NCBI GenBank assembly: GCA_902702965.1
Contig: CACRXP010001262.1
Span: 2,373 to 66,372, forward strand
Origin: Spirometra erinaceieuropaei
Lineage: Eukaryota; Platyhelminthes; Cestoda; Diphyllobothriidea; Diphyllobothriidae
Direction of reading: 5' to 3'
Length of the DNA: 64,000 bases
Positions within the stretch are counted from its first letter, which is position 1; each line of letters begins with the position of its first letter. Shown here piece after piece: positions 21,006 through 32,527 of this stretch. Made by a program: the position numbers and the translations under genes. The notes below the pieces were generated by a model. It was not told the DNA's origin. It did not search any database and worked only from the letters and a program-made list of their open reading frames with translations.

Positions 21006-21393
21006 GGCAACGATAGGGTGTAGGACTCTAACTAATTTGAGCCAGCCTATGGGCCATGTCATGCGTTGAATGGTGGTAGAGGGGGTTTGCGAGTGAGGCA
21101 ACACGCAGGACGGAGAGAAGGAGGGATGCAAAAAGACACGGAAAATAAATAAATTTCTGCCAAAAGTCTTATCGCACGCTGTTATTTGACAAAGAAGGTG
21201 AGCGCGATAATTAAAAAATAAACAAAAAGCAGTTTACAAAAAATAACGGACTTTGAACAAGGCGCCGCTGGTAAGTTTGCATTTAGTCAGGAGGGGAAGG
21301 AAATTTCAAACAGTATTTACGGTGAATAATAAGTGGTTTACATTCACATGGAATTTTAGGGTGTATTTTTGTAGTTGCCACCCTATCGTTGCC
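21006..21393 (+). mobile_element. MITE family B copy
   Basis: Inverted ends GGCAACGATAGGGTG (left) and its inverse at the right surround the family interior (GTCTTATCGCACGCTG, GACAAAGAAGGTGAGCGCG, AAATAACGGACTTTGA). Non-coding. Confidence 0.65.
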
Positions 21394-21774
21394 ATTGAAG
21401 GCCCGTTTCCCCTATGGTACTGAGCTGCGCGTTGGTAAGGAGAGAGGTAGAATACAATCCACCTCCACCGGTGAAAATAGTTGGGTCTAAACCGGCCAAA
21501 TTTTACTTCAGGATGAAAATCTCTTCACATCTGCGACCTTAAAGCCGCAAATGTAAGGGAGCTCAAATTTTGCAAGGAAATGCTGCCTAGTCTTTCGAAA
21601 GTTTTTTTTTCAAAATAGGACGCGGTAATGTCTGCTTTCTTGGTTTTTCTGGGCATGCCATATTAGGATCACCTTCATGGCTAAACTTAAGAAAATGATT
21701 AATTTCGAAGTTGGGGTTAAGCTTGCCTGCCGCATTCCGTCTTACTCAATCTGGCATTCTGTCAGCGATAAGTT

Positions 21775-21963
21775 CGCCTTAAAACACAGGCGGGATGTGA
21801 GAATGTGGAGAAGGGGGGGAGGGGTAATAGCAGTCAGTGTCAGGGGCGGGGTGAGAGCGCAAGGGCGCGGGGAGAGTTGCAGCGTTAGTCGACCTTCGAG
21901 CACTGTAGGCGCGGAGCCTGAACGTGCTTCTTCTGTGCGCATAAGATTGGCCTTCGTAACCTA
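21775..21963 (+). repeat. Dispersed repeat E
   Basis: It shares GAGAGTTGCAGCGTTAGTCG, GCGCGGAGCCTGA and CTTCTGTGCGCATAAGATTG with 26207-26400. Non-coding, origin unknown. A neighbouring stretch (21965-22065) resembles 24225-24360. Confidence 0.5.
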
Positions 21964-22305
21964 ATGTGGGCTGACAGTCAGGCTGAAAAGCCTCCTTCTT
22001 AATGTTACCTACGGCACTCCCACGCATGTGAGGTGTACGCCGCCCAACCCCCCTTGAGCTACCTTGTAGCGACAAAGCAAAGAGAGTGCACTCAGAACGC
22101 TGTCATCATCAGGCCAAATCCCGAGTTGTAGGCAAAGGCAGAAGTCACCAGAATAAGGCGTTTATTGTATACAGAACCTCGGACTTGCCGTCTCAAGCGG
22201 CAGTGGCCACTTGCGAAGCCGGAGCATGTCCTGGCGGTGTTAGATCAAGTGGTGACAGCTGTTTTGGCGGGTTTGTGGGGAGCAAGTTCAAGTGTTGTTG
22301 TGGGC

Positions 22306-23010
22306 NNNNNNNNNNNNNNNNNNNNNNNNNNNNNNNNNNNNNNNNNNNNNNNNNNNNNNNNNNNNNNNNNNNNNNNNNNNNNNNNNNNNNNNNNNNNNNN
22401 NNNNNNNNNNNNNNNNNNNNNNNNNNNNNNNNNNNNNNNNNNNNNNNNNNNNNNNNNNNNNNNNNNNNNNNNNNNNNNNNNNNNNNNNNNNNNNNNNNNN
22501 NNNNNNNNNNNNNNNNNNNNNNNNNNNNNNNNNNNNNNNNNNNNNNNNNNNNNNNNNNNNNNNNNNNNNNNNNNNNNNNNNNNNNNNNNNNNNNNNNNNN
22601 NNNNNNNNNNNNNNNNNNNNNNNNNNNNNNNNNNNNNNNNNNNNNNNNNNNNNNNNNNNNNNNNNNNNNNNNNNNNNNNNNNNNNNNNNNNNNNNNNNNN
22701 NNNNNNNNNNNNNNNNNNNNNNNNNNNNNNNNNNNNNNNNNNNNNNNNNNNNNNNNNNNNNNNNNNNNNNNNNNNNNNNNNNNNNNNNNNNNNNNNNNNN
22801 NNNNNNNNNNNNNNNNNNNNNNNNNNNNNNNNNNNNNNNNNNNNNNNNNNNNNNNNNNNNNNNNNNNNNNNNNNNNNNNNNNNNNNNNNNNNNNNNNNNN
22901 NNNNNNNNNNNNNNNNNNNNNNNNNNNNNNNNNNNNNNNNNNNNNNNNNNNNNNNNNNNNNNNNNNNNNNNNNNNNNNNNNNNNNNNNNNNNNNNNNNNN
23001 NNNNNNNNNN
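22306..23010. other. Assembly gap (705 N)
   Basis: Undetermined bases. Apparent reading frames crossing it are artefacts. Confidence 0.99.
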
Positions 23011-23524
23011 CGGTGGGGCCTGCGCAGCTGCGACTGTGTGGACGCATATGTATCCGAGCTGAAGTCGGTCTAACGGCTGCAGGTCAACCCGTCTGGAACC
23101 GCTTGTTGCAAAGTTCAGTGACCTTGATGTGGCCAAGCCTTGAGCAAGGTCTTCAGACATCGCATTGGTGGCCGTTAGCAGCAACGTGTTTTCCACCCGT
23201 TTACACACCCCTAAATCAAATCTTTCGAACTGTGCGGTCTATTTCGACAACTCGTTGAAGTGGCAGAGATGTGAGTTTTCTCAATGCCTTGCGTAGATTC
23301 CGCTGATTCCTGCGTCTGTCTGCCCTACTGAGGAAGCTAGTAGTGTCACCTTTTCAGGAGTTCCTTTGTTCCCTTTTGTCAGTGGGCTTACATATTCAAC
23401 CGTCGCCCGAAAATGAAACTTCTATTCTTTTTCAAGTGAAAACCTGACTTCCAAGGAGGTGACTGAAAGGCTGTATTTCCATGAATGGCTAAGGGGAAAG
23501 GGAGGGCATTTTTCTCTCAAAATG

Positions 23525-23835
23525 TATTCCACCAAGTGTCTGGAGTGTCCTTGAAACTACATGGGCCAGACTGAACGCATGCTCCAGTCGCATATATGTA
23601 CACGAGCGTAAGATGGCTGTACGGTTGAAGGACGAATTGCCGCGAGTGGCTGCTCACACTTGCGAAACACGTCAAGAATTTAACTTCATAGCCGTCAGCA
23701 TAGTCACGCGTGCCGGAAGCAAGACAAGTTAAGAGTTGATCGGAACCTGAGCCCTGGATGTGAACCCATTCGATCGATGTATCGATCTGGCGCCGGCATA
23801 CAGAGGCCTACTCAGTCAGCTCCACGCCTCGCGTC
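23525..23835 (+). pseudogene. PLE GIY-YIG endonuclease remnant, badly decayed
   Basis: Pieces corresponding to NYMGQTERML, the helix, LPRVAAHTCETRQEFN, and a CGATCGATGTATCGATCTGG stretch for the RFIDL segment are recognisable against 13815-14434, across several frameshifts and stops. It belongs to the AGCU lineage by similarity. Confidence 0.65.
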
Positions 23836-24739
23836 ATTGATCTTTAACGGGATAATAAATGTCAGTGACAGTGTGACAGTGTATGTTATGTTGTCAGACC
23901 AGACGTATTTGCCTCAACTGCCCTCACTACGCCCACACATTCACCCACCGCATGAGCCTGTCAGGCCATATGCTCGTTCACAAAAACCTGCGGTAGACAT
24001 CCGTCGGCCAAACCACCTACATCAAACAACGTCACCCATTACAAGCATCCAACTGCCACCTCCCACGCAAGTGGGAAGAGTGCGTCTCAGCCCCCGCCCC
24101 CATGCGGTTCCTCTGTTTCATGTGCGATACGAGTCTGAGATTATCACGGTGCATCAAGCGCCGTGACTGGGAAGGCTGCTGACTGACGCCTCAACTCAGA
24201 CCACACAGTCTGCCCAGTTGTGTGAGTGTATGTGTGGAGTGGCGGCTTGGCGGGCTAAGAGCCAGACTGAAAAGCCTCCTTCTTCACGTGACCTACGGCA
24301 CTCCCACGCATGTGAGATGTACGCCGCCCAACCCCCGTTGTGTGAAATACTGGGAGGCCAGGTCGTGCATGTGACGCGCACAGACAAGGTCACTAGACTA
24401 TGTCAGCCATCGTGCCCATCCCCCGCACTTGTCAACTGACCAGTTCGGAGAGTCATAAGGGCCTGTGAATGGGAAGGGAGAGTGGGGTCGACGGCTCAGC
24501 GCATCTCCCTCACTGTAAACAATCTGACGCGCTTGAAGCTATCACGATGAGCTAAAAGCTATGGCTTGCAAGGTTGCCAACTGACGGGATAACTTGGGTC
24601 TCGCAGTCGGCCCAGTGTTGTGTGTCTGTGCGGAGCGACCGGCTGGTGGTCCGAGAGTCAGGCTGCAATGGTCCCTTCTTAATGTGGCCATTTTAGCACT
24701 CCCACTCCGTGGGATCCGAGCCAGGTGTGACGGCACGCC

Positions 24740-25010
24740 TAAGTGCGACTCCGGTCGTGCCACCCACCTTTTGTTGTTGGTTAAAAACCTGGTTATTTGC
24801 TACGCGGATCGGGGGGTGTGGAGTGGAACGCCAAGGTGCGGGCTCGGTCATACCATCTGCCTGCGCCCTCCCCCGCTTCCGGTCTTCTTGGCATTGTTTC
24901 GACACCGGGTCCAAGTGGGGGTAAAAGGAGAGAGTGCGGTAGATGTTGTACAAGTCTACATTTACTATAAGCTAATTCACGCACAAGTCGCCGTGCCTGC
25001 TTCACCTGGC
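24740..25010 (-). repeat. GC-rich dispersed repeat (family D), inverted copy
   Basis: It includes GTTGGTTAAAAACCTGG, GTGGAGTGGAACGCCAAGG, CGGTCTTCTTGGCATTG and TTCACGCACAAGTCGCCG, the inverse of 7797-8125. Confidence 0.6.
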
Positions 25011-25058
25011 TGTGGAGCACACGGTGGACGTCGTTGGCAACGACGATCGATCTACCAT

Positions 25059-25125
25059 CTGTGACAACGGACTCCTGCAAGAGTTCGAAAGCTCACAATA
25101 ATAAACGAATCGTTCCGTTGCTCGA
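25059..25125 (+). ncRNA. Degenerate AGCU-lineage hammerhead and PLE 3' end
   Basis: GTGACAACGGACTCCTGCAAGAG is followed by TTCGAAAGCTCACAATAATAAAC and GTTGCTCGAC. GAAAGCTC is intact, but the 5' core is GTGACAA instead of CTGACGA. Confidence 0.55.
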
Positions 25126-26100
25126 CCAATCTCCTTCTTTCATCTGCATTTATCCAAGAGAAGGAGTGGTTCGCACTAAGGAAGAAGTTTGTTGACATTT
25201 CCTAGCGCATCGAGGTCTAGTTTTTTTCTCATATTAACACTGGATTCAAGACTGGAAGATCAAACTTCATTTATATTCAGTCTGCTACGAGGGGTGACCT
25301 AGCGCCTCATACCGCAGACCATTTACGGCACAGTTTAGTCAGGATGTCGCAGTAGCTCTTATTAACCGTTACACCATCAGAAGCGATTTCAGTCATTATT
25401 TTTGAAAGAATAATTCAAATGACTATGTGAATAAGCCCTCTAAAGCACTAGTATTTGAGAATTAATCTTATTTAAATATTTTCAGAATGGGGTATTGTAT
25501 GGTGGGAATCGCGCAGGATGCTATTCCTGGCCGTCAATAGGTCAGACAACACAATGGTCAGCGTAGATAATGTGCCTTTAGATTGATTTACCCTCCGAAG
25601 ATCAGTTGGTAATTTATATTAAGTACTGAATAAACCATTTCGAATAAACAGTGGTTTTGACCTTGAAATACATTTCAGCAACAGTCTAAGGACATGACGC
25701 GCGCGCAAATGCCGTGTCTGTGCATAGGTCAGTGACGTAACTCAAGGAATATGCACACATTTGCGAACCTTCTCCAGTTCACCAAAAACCAAATCGTTTA
25801 GTTAATAGCGAAACACCTTCAGTTATTTAGAAAAGCAAGTAAGGTTTTGAAAGCAATATGACGTTGGAATAACGGAAATACTGAAAGCGGCAAAATTGGT
25901 GTCGAATGAGGGAATTTGATTTTTAGAAACTCATACAAGCAAATGAGTAAATGATAGTTCAGCGCTTTTAGGGTTGCGAATATTCCCATAACAGTAATCC
26001 GAGGGCGAGGTGGCGAGCACACGTAGAGTTCGATAAATTCTCGTCGGGCCAGAACTTTTATATGGGAACGGGGTAGAAGTAAAACATGTCAGCGATAAGA
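25126..26100. other. No gene recognised
   Basis: Anonymous, AT-rich in the middle. No open frame is longer than about 70 codons, and there is no repeat I can place. Confidence 0.4.
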
Positions 26101-26112
26101 GAAATCTGCGAA

Positions 26113-26156
26113 TGTCTCTGATGATGGATTCGAGTGAGAATCCGAAACGTCAGGCA
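26113..26156 (+). ncRNA. Intact minimal hammerhead ribozyme (ACGU stem III), solo PLE end
   Basis: Stem I is TGTCT/AGGCA (26113-26117 with 26152-26156, one G-U pair). The core is CTGATGA (26118-26124), then one extra T. Stem II is GGATTC/GAATCC (6 bp), then GAAACGTC at 26144-26151. It is followed by AATAAACTTCTTGTCCCAG, the usual 3' end of this PLE lineage. No coding part is attached, so this is a solo or truncated end. All conserved core positions are kept. Confidence 0.8.
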
Positions 26157-26206
26157 AATAAACTTCTTGTCCCAGTGATCGCATCTTCATCTTCTAAATC
26201 GATAAA

Positions 26207-26400
26207 AGTTCTCCTTCAAACACAGGCGCGATGTGGGAACGTGGGGGGGGGGGTTGTGGGTAATAGTAGTCAGTGTCAGGGACGGGATGAGAGCGGAAGG
26301 GCGCAGGGAGAGTTGCAGCGTTAGTCGACCTTCGACCGCTGTGGGCGCGGAGCCTGAGCGTGGTTCTTCTGTGCGCATAAGATTGGCCGTCGTAACTTAA
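26207..26400 (+). repeat. Dispersed repeat E, second copy
   Basis: It matches 21775-21963 over most of its length, with an expanded G tract near 26245. It follows directly on the solo PLE end. Confidence 0.5.
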
Positions 26401-26464
26401 TGGCGGCCGCTTCGGTTACGTATGCTACGCCACCTCGTCTTCTGGTAGTTCAACTGTCGCACCC

Positions 26465-26725
26465 GACAATGTCCACCGTGTGCTCCACAGCGAGGTGAGG
26501 CAGGCACGCTGATTTGAGCGTCAGTTAGTTTACAGTGAGAGTAGACCTGCGCGACATCTACCTCGCACTCTCTCCTCCCCGCTCGGGCCCGATGTCCAGA
26601 TCGGAGATGAGGGAGGGCTCAGGTGTCTGGCACAGACGGACCCGCACCTGGACGTACCACCACACCCCCCGGCCCACAACAAACACTTAACCAGAATTTT
26701 AACCAATAACAGCAACAGCAGCACG
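26465..26725 (+). repeat. GC-rich dispersed repeat (family D)
   Basis: It starts GTCCACCGTGTGCTCCACAG, has GACCTGCGCGACATCTACC and CACTCTCTCCTCCCC, and ends in the ACAACAAACACTTAACCAG segment. Confidence 0.6.
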
Positions 26726-26729
26726 ACGG

Positions 26730-27762
26730 GTCAGAAAGATGACGAGAATGACTGGGCAGCCATGCACACGATCTGTAAGCCCACCGGGATCGCGAGCCCA
26801 TCTACCGCCAGAGAATCAAATACCAGAGAACTGCCAGCACACAGCAGGCTGCGAGGGCCATGATTTGCTGATCCTAGCATATCAGACATTCAAAATCCTT
26901 GAAGGCAGATGAGTGAATAAAAAGCAGTGTAAACGCAACAACGTTTGAAACAAAACTCTTAGGTAGTCCTACGTGTAAATATCCTTCAAGAATTGGTATA
27001 AAATTCAGTGCGGCAGCTAGTCGACTGCTTGAAGTTAGATTACACTGCTCGAAATTGTTTTGCGAGAATTCGGTGCAATGTTTTCGTTTTTGCACTTCTC
27101 GAGGTGACCTTGACCACGTTGAAGGGGATTTCGCTTGATTTCGCGGATGGGTGGGTCACAGAAACAAAAGTCTTTTTTAAGTTCACTTGTCTGGGGTCGG
27201 TCAGGTACTGAAAAAGCTAAATATAATTAGTGGCTGCAACCTTGGCACACTATTTTCTGTGTATCAAAAGCTTTCTTGCCTAAATGAAATCTGCTTTTTT
27301 TCGAGACGTTCTTGAAATGTGTATGTCCATTTGTATTTCTCGTCTTTCTCTCCACTTCTCCTTGTACAGCTGAATAAGCTAAAGTACACACAACAACCGA
27401 TTTCGACTTGCTCCAGTGCGTGTTTTGACTTCGCTACTGTTTGGTTTTGATCATCCACGTTTCTGTGAGGATCTTCTCTTCATTCACGTCTTATTTGCTG
27501 TGAATTCATTAGTGCAACGAGCACCATTGAAAGAGCTTAGGTTGGCAATTTTTGGAATTATCTAAAAAGACCTCCGCACTTGTTACCGGACAGGATTTAA
27601 TTTTTAGCGAGCCTGTTCAGAAATTCATCTTTGTCCTTCTTCCAATCCCTTTCCTCTGTCATTCTTTGTAATTTAAACGCAACATTCCCCACTTATAGCT
27701 AAGCTTTTCCTCCTGTTTATAATATTTTCGCGGTTTTTCTTACTGTCTGCACTACAGTTGTC
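26730..27762. other. No gene recognised
   Basis: Only short anonymous frames. No family assignment. Confidence 0.4.
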
Positions 27763-28154
27763 GGTAACGATAAGGTCTAGGATCCACAAGTAGGTGACAA
27801 CTACAAAAATGTACCTTAAAATTGGATATGACTGTAAACATCACTTATTGTTCACCATTACCACTGTTTGAAATTTCCTTCCCTTCCTGACTAAATGTAA
27901 ACTTACCAGCGGCGCTTTATTCAAAGTCCGTTACCTTTTTGAAAATTGTTTTTTGCTTATTTTTTACTTATCGTGCTCACTTTCCTTGACAAATGACAGC
28001 GTACGATAAGACCTTCAGCGGAGATTTATCTATTTTCTTTGTCTTTTTGCTCTCCGTCCTGTGTGTTGCCCCATCCGTAAAACCCCATCTACCACCATTC
28101 AACGTAAAACACGGCCCGCAGGCTAGCCCAAGTTAGTTGGGGGTCCTTCGCCCT
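27763..28154 (-). mobile_element. MITE family B copy
   Basis: In reverse orientation it shows the same order of blocks as 21006-21393, including GTTGAATGGTGGTAGA and AAGGTGAGCACGATAA-like segments. The outer end reads GGTAACGATAAGG. Confidence 0.65.
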
Positions 28155-28251
28155 GTCATTACCCAATCAGCAGTGTGTGCTTTGAGATTTTTAGCTTTCC
28201 CAACCGATTTCCAAAAATTACACGCTTTTTAGTGTGTGAATAAAGGAAGAC

Positions 28252-28828
28252 CGGCAACGGTATGGTGAAGGACCCCAAGAAGTTGTCGGTGAATGCTGGA
28301 TTGTGTGCTGATGTGCGTACTTGCGAAATCTAATTAAGTACTTGTGACAGACAGTTGAACCCCTGGGCAGAGAAGAATAACGAAGACCGACTGAGAATTA
28401 ATTAATCGACAACAGAAATGCCTGCCAGGGGGTAGGCTCAACTGTTTGGTAGTCAAAATGGAACATCCAGCTGGATACTGTATATGCACGCATTCATCAT
28501 TTAACGGGCCATACGGTGAACCCAATGGCTACATTTAAGGTCTTACTTCAGGCGACGACTGGGTGTCTCCTGCGTTTTGCCGAGGCCGCTGCAATACAGA
28601 GGAGAAAACCGGAATCTGTAAGCAGCTGGATCGACCTCGCACTGTCATGCTAATGATCGATAACTCGAAAATATCGTTTTTGACCACGACCGTCTTCTGT
28701 GTTTTCTTGCATTCTGTCAGCTGCATTCGGTATGCTGCCCAATGCGTAGACACCCCCCCCCCATTCCCGTCTGACACAATCCACAGTATACCAACAGCCA
28801 ATTGAGTTCATTCACCCTACCGTTGCCG
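28252..28828. mobile_element. MITE with GGCAACGGTA termini, 577 bp
   Basis: The left end CGGCAACGGTATGGTGAA and right end CGGCAACGGTAGGGTGAA (read inward) continue to a shared GGATTGTG motif. The interior differs from family B, so it is a related family or a recombinant. No coding capacity. A confident target duplication is not visible. Confidence 0.6.
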
Positions 28829-29089
28829 AAAGACATCAAAAATAAAGCAGTATTTGAAAGCTTTAGCATATGTGGTGATTTATCGGACGTTGCTTTTATA
28901 CAGATGGCAGTTTGAGTTATAGTTACAGACTTGCCTAAACATTAAACCTGATCGTCGAAAAAAGTGGACATTTACGAATACGGTTCGCGATGAGCGTACG
29001 CCTAATCAACTGACAAACCCTCTCTGGTAAGTTATTTCTTTAAAACTGTTTTACTGGGGCCTTTCATTGACGAATGCTCTAACGGCCCC

Positions 29090-29345
29090 CCCCCCGCCGT
29101 CTTCAGCGCCGCCGCGCCTACGCGCGTGACTCAATCTCCAGCTTGCGAAGCCGTGACACCGATCGATATTTGTCTCTTCACCGATTGGCTGCAACCGGAC
29201 GAAGCTTGGACGCATGCGCTTTGACTGACACTTGCCTCGTGAGAACAATGAATGCTACTGTTCGCTGAGCTGCGTGTATACTACTTTGCCTTAGTAAACC
29301 TTGTTCATCTAGTCGTTTTCTCTGCCGTCTAATCTGGGGGCCTTC
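29090..29345 (+). repeat. Possible solo LTR
   Basis: The ends are unclear. It shares CCGATCGATATTT, a TTGATTGG-like promoter region, an AGACGCAGGC/GGACGCATGC segment and a TACTGTTCGCT...GTGTATAC module with 53480-53715, and more weakly with 56840-57060. The layout resembles an LTR, but no flanking duplication was found. Confidence 0.3.
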
Positions 29346-30494
29346 AAGCTGTCGACCCTCTTACCGCGACATGCCCACGTCCTTCATCTTCTTTTTATAG
29401 TAAAGTTGGGAAAATGATTTAGAACATTTTTCTTTCTTGCGCACCTCCCGGAAAATACTGATGATCTGTTGCCTTTTGTCTTTTTCCCAGAAGTCTTTTC
29501 GCTGTCTTTTAGGCTCCGTCCGGCAAAATGGCTCCTTTTACGAGCTGAAGTGTTTCTCCAAGGGCCAACATGGTATCGGTTACGTATTAGCAGAAATTAG
29601 ACCGTAGGGAAAGTAGATGGCATTATGCTCAACAATTAAAATAGCCGTTTAAGGAGTGCTTCTGGCAAAAACCTGGAAATTATCGATGGGCTAAAATTAG
29701 TTATTGCCTGTAGGCGTTGTTATTGATTTTTAGGGCGTAAAATTACACTGCATTTTACCAAAGAAAACATCCCTGTTTTGATTAAAATAGCCTGCCTATT
29801 TAATTCTTCTCTTTCCCGATTTATGCGCAGAGGAAAATGAAGTTTCGAGTTGGCAGCAATTGTTTTGGTGGATCTTTTTTTTTTCATTAAGGTTAGTGCC
29901 CTCTACCAGAGAAGCGCGCAAAAGTGCGCAGATGTAGTCTAACACAGTTATTCACATAGAAGACCGACTGATTATAAAGCGAAATTGATTTTGGCAGATA
30001 ATTGTAAACCTTTCCACTGATAAAATGTTCTGCGCAAGAAAAATATTTTTTTGAAATGCGTTAGGTTAATAAGCGAAATTCACAATTCTCGAGGTACATC
30101 AGCTGATCATGTACATTTTAGTCCTCACGTTTCAAGAAGCAAGTCATCTACTGTTGGTTAAGGCTCCCCGATGGGCAGTACGTTTCCCCACCGTCGAACC
30201 GATCGAAGCCCAGCTCGCCCAAGTGAACTACTAACATAAATAAAAAGACGAGTTGTGCAAAGCAGCTCTGGAAGAAGGAGACCTGCTTGCTGAAACAAAG
30301 CTCTTTCATTTGCCTGTCCTTTGTGCTTCCTATACACATGTAACTCCTGACTACTAATATGTGACTTTCTATAACCAATCTCTACGGTGTGGTCTGGGTT
30401 AGGCTCTGATGTCGACTCGTTCTTCCTCTGGTGTCGTGTTCCATCGCTTCTGGTCTCCCCATCTCCCCCACTCCCGCCCCACACATACAATAGA
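29346..30494. other. No gene recognised
   Basis: Minus-strand frames at 30148-30490 have no known motif. AT-rich and anonymous. Confidence 0.4.
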
Positions 30495-31405
30495 TGTGCT
30501 AGCTCTCGAAATTTGGGCCGAAATTCTGAAATGAGTTTTAGATTCGAAAGATTACTTAAGTATGGTTGTAATATTAATTATCAGAAAGCATAATCCCAAA
30601 GATAATTCAATTACCTCGGGATGCCGGCTTTTGAACAAACTTTTTTTCCGGTCGCCTGCAGAAACTACACTCTGTGAAAAGTGCTTACCTAAATAGCATG
30701 GATTCTTCACATTGATTTTTGACGCCCTTATAAATTCGAATGAGCTTCCTAGAAAACACGAATGAAAGTATTCATTCCCTTACGTTACGTCTTCTTTACA
30801 TCGTATACTTGAAGGATGTAGTAATTCAGTACTAAAAACTTTCTCAATTTTCGAATAATGTTGAACCCGACCCGCAGTCATAGTTGCATTCAAGGTTTCC
30901 AAAGTAAAAGCTGCGTATTTTCCGTGTGCGGAAAACCATATATTTCTCTATGCTATTAAGACTGGGCCATATGGAGTTCGTAAAACTAAACGGTGGATTT
31001 GGGCCATTGGAACATTAGTAAACGTAGAGACGCGATGTTTTATGAACGAACCTTTCACGGTCATCAAAAATCTTAAAATTAGGAACTTTTTAAACCGTAA
31101 TATACCCTTCCTTCAAGTTTAAAATTTGAAGAAGGCGTACTTTTCTACCAAATGAGTCACAGAATGAATATTTTTATGCGTGTCTTATATGGAATAATTC
31201 ATACTAATTCGGCTGTCATTTTTAACAGTGTAATTTTTGCAGGCGTCCGGAAAGAATGTGGGCACCCCAAAGAAACTGAATTGTCTTGGGATAATGCTGC
31301 GCGGTATTTAATATTACAACCCTACTTAAGTAATCTTTTCGAGTCGAAAGCGCATTTCACAATATCAGTTACAATTTCATTAGTTAGTACTGTGGGCGGA
31401 TGCTG
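30495..31405. mobile_element. AT-rich fold-back element, nearly full length
   Basis: The left arm contains CCGAAATTCTGAAATGAGTTTTAGATTCGAAAG, then the TTACTTAAG and GTTGTAATATTAAT blocks. The right arm ends with the inverse blocks (CAACCCTACTTAAG, AAAGCGCATTTCACAATATC). The arms are several hundred bp and diverged. No coding sequence. Confidence 0.6.
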
Positions 31406-31789
31406 GTGGTTTTAGATATTTTGACTCAAGGTATTCAACGTGCCAGGCCTCTGTGTTGTATGGTTAAAACGCCATCACGACGGTTTGCAAGTCAATTTCC
31501 CACTTCCCGATCTTCGTGGAGGGAATCTCACCTGACCTGAGATTGCAGCGGCCCATCGGGGCACTCCAGCCATACTCCAAGCCGGGATATTTTGCCGAAA
31601 TTAGTCGAGCATCTAAGTTTTTACAGTCGGTGACTAATCACATGAGCTGCTGGAAAAAATTCTGGAACGCGTATTAGATTATAAAGGATAACTTAAGTAC
31701 GGTTGTAATATTCATCTTCTTATTGTATGATGTCGTAATACCTCAGGCGCGCTAAGATATATATATGTAGGCAGAATAATATTACCGAC

Positions 31790-31882
31790 AAAGACAAGGG
31801 AGACTGGAATGGCCATTTCTGGCTTATTAGCCGTCGTCAGCCAGCCATACCCAAGCCCGAAGTGTGGAACACCCGAGCCTCG
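31790..31882 (-). repeat. tRNA-derived SINE, 3' part, split by a PLE
   Basis: It carries ATTACCGACAAAGACAAGGG through to GAGCCTCG. Its last 61 bp (31822-31882) are repeated at 32528-32588, after which the SINE continues to its tRNA-like head. Confidence 0.75.
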
Positions 31883-31945
31883 GGCATCTCAAGAAACATA
31901 GTTCGAAGAAGAATGAGTCCTTTGGGAAAATGAACAAACTTTATT

Positions 31946-31989
31946 TCGTAAATTTTTGAGTCTGGTTCCCCAGCTCGTCTTCAGACGTG
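31946..31989 (-). ncRNA. Inverted hammerhead arm, one core change
   Basis: On the minus strand: CTGAAGA (31978-31984 in reverse), the same stem II as the right-hand copy (CTGG/CCAG with flanking GAG/CTC), then CAAAAATT where GAAAATTC is expected. The invariant G of GAA is lost, so cleavage is unlikely. Confidence 0.65.
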
Positions 31990-32109
31990 TAGTAAGTGTG
32001 AAGAAACAGTCAAAATTTAAACAATGCCGAAAAAATCGATATTGCTCTGTCATGACTGAGGATGGGTTAATGCTGTGAGCTGATGTCACGTCTTGATTGG
32101 CTATTACCT

Positions 32110-32403
32110 TTTCCGTTTATTGTGGCCAAACTGGGAAATCTGTCTCAACCCGTATACATGAGCATCAGTTAGCGGTGAAGAGACGCGACTTTTTATCCCA
32201 GGTGGCCATGCGCACACTAGACACTGGGCATAAATTCGCATGGGAGAACACTCGCATTGTTGGCGCCTGCCAATCAAGAAAAGGCCGGAATTCCTGGAAG
32301 CAATGCACTCAGATGAGGCATGCATCAACCGGCATATCGATTTAGATGCCGCATACAAAATTGTTAAGGACAGATTCAAACTGAGTCAGCCAATCCCGAG
32401 ATG
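32110..32403 (+). pseudogene. PLE endonuclease C-terminal part, one frameshift
   Basis: VYCGQTGKSVSTRIHEHQLA and DTGHKFAWENTRIVGA lie in one frame. After a frameshift near 32283 come EFLEAMHSDEACINRHIDLD and AAYKIVKDRF, then stop TGA. The YIG position reads YCG. The R, H, E and N positions are all recognisable. The GIY half is absent because the copy is truncated at its 5' side. Confidence 0.75.
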
Positions 32404-32471
32404 ACAATCTTAACCAATCATTGACTCCTTTTGCTAGACTCAGGCTAAAAGTTAATTGTTTTTGCACACCC

Positions 32472-32516
32472 ATTGTCTGAAGACGAGCTGGGGAACCAGT
32501 CTCGAAAATTCACAAT
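32472..32516 (+). ncRNA. Intact minimal hammerhead ribozyme (AAUU stem III)
   Basis: Stem I is perfect, ATTGT/ACAAT (32472-32476 with 32512-32516). Core CTGAAGA is at 32477-32483, then one extra C. Stem II pairs GAGCTGG with CCAG-T-CTC (one bulged T) around GGAA. GAA plus self-complementary AATT and cleavage C lie at 32504-32511. All invariant residues are present. This is a third stem-III sequence in the window. Confidence 0.75.
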
Positions 32517-32527
32517 AAAATTTTGCT

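Larger units (their letters stand above)
31883..32527 (+). mobile_element. PLE derivative (AAUU lineage) inserted in a SINE, 61-bp flanking duplication
   Basis: The 645-bp insertion lies between two 61-bp direct copies of SINE sequence that differ at two positions. Its left part (31946-31989) is an inverted hammerhead arm, its middle encodes the endonuclease C-terminus, and its right end (32472-32516) carries an intact hammerhead. The architecture matches the ACGU-lineage derivatives, but the sequence is clearly different. Confidence 0.75.

Noticed and set aside
22086..23258. Long frames of up to 390 codons across 22306-23010
   Set aside because: They are almost entirely unknown bases; the frames exist only because N codons contain no stop.
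29455..29475. CTGATGATCTG as a hammerhead core
   Set aside because: No GAAA with a matching stem II follows within a plausible distance.
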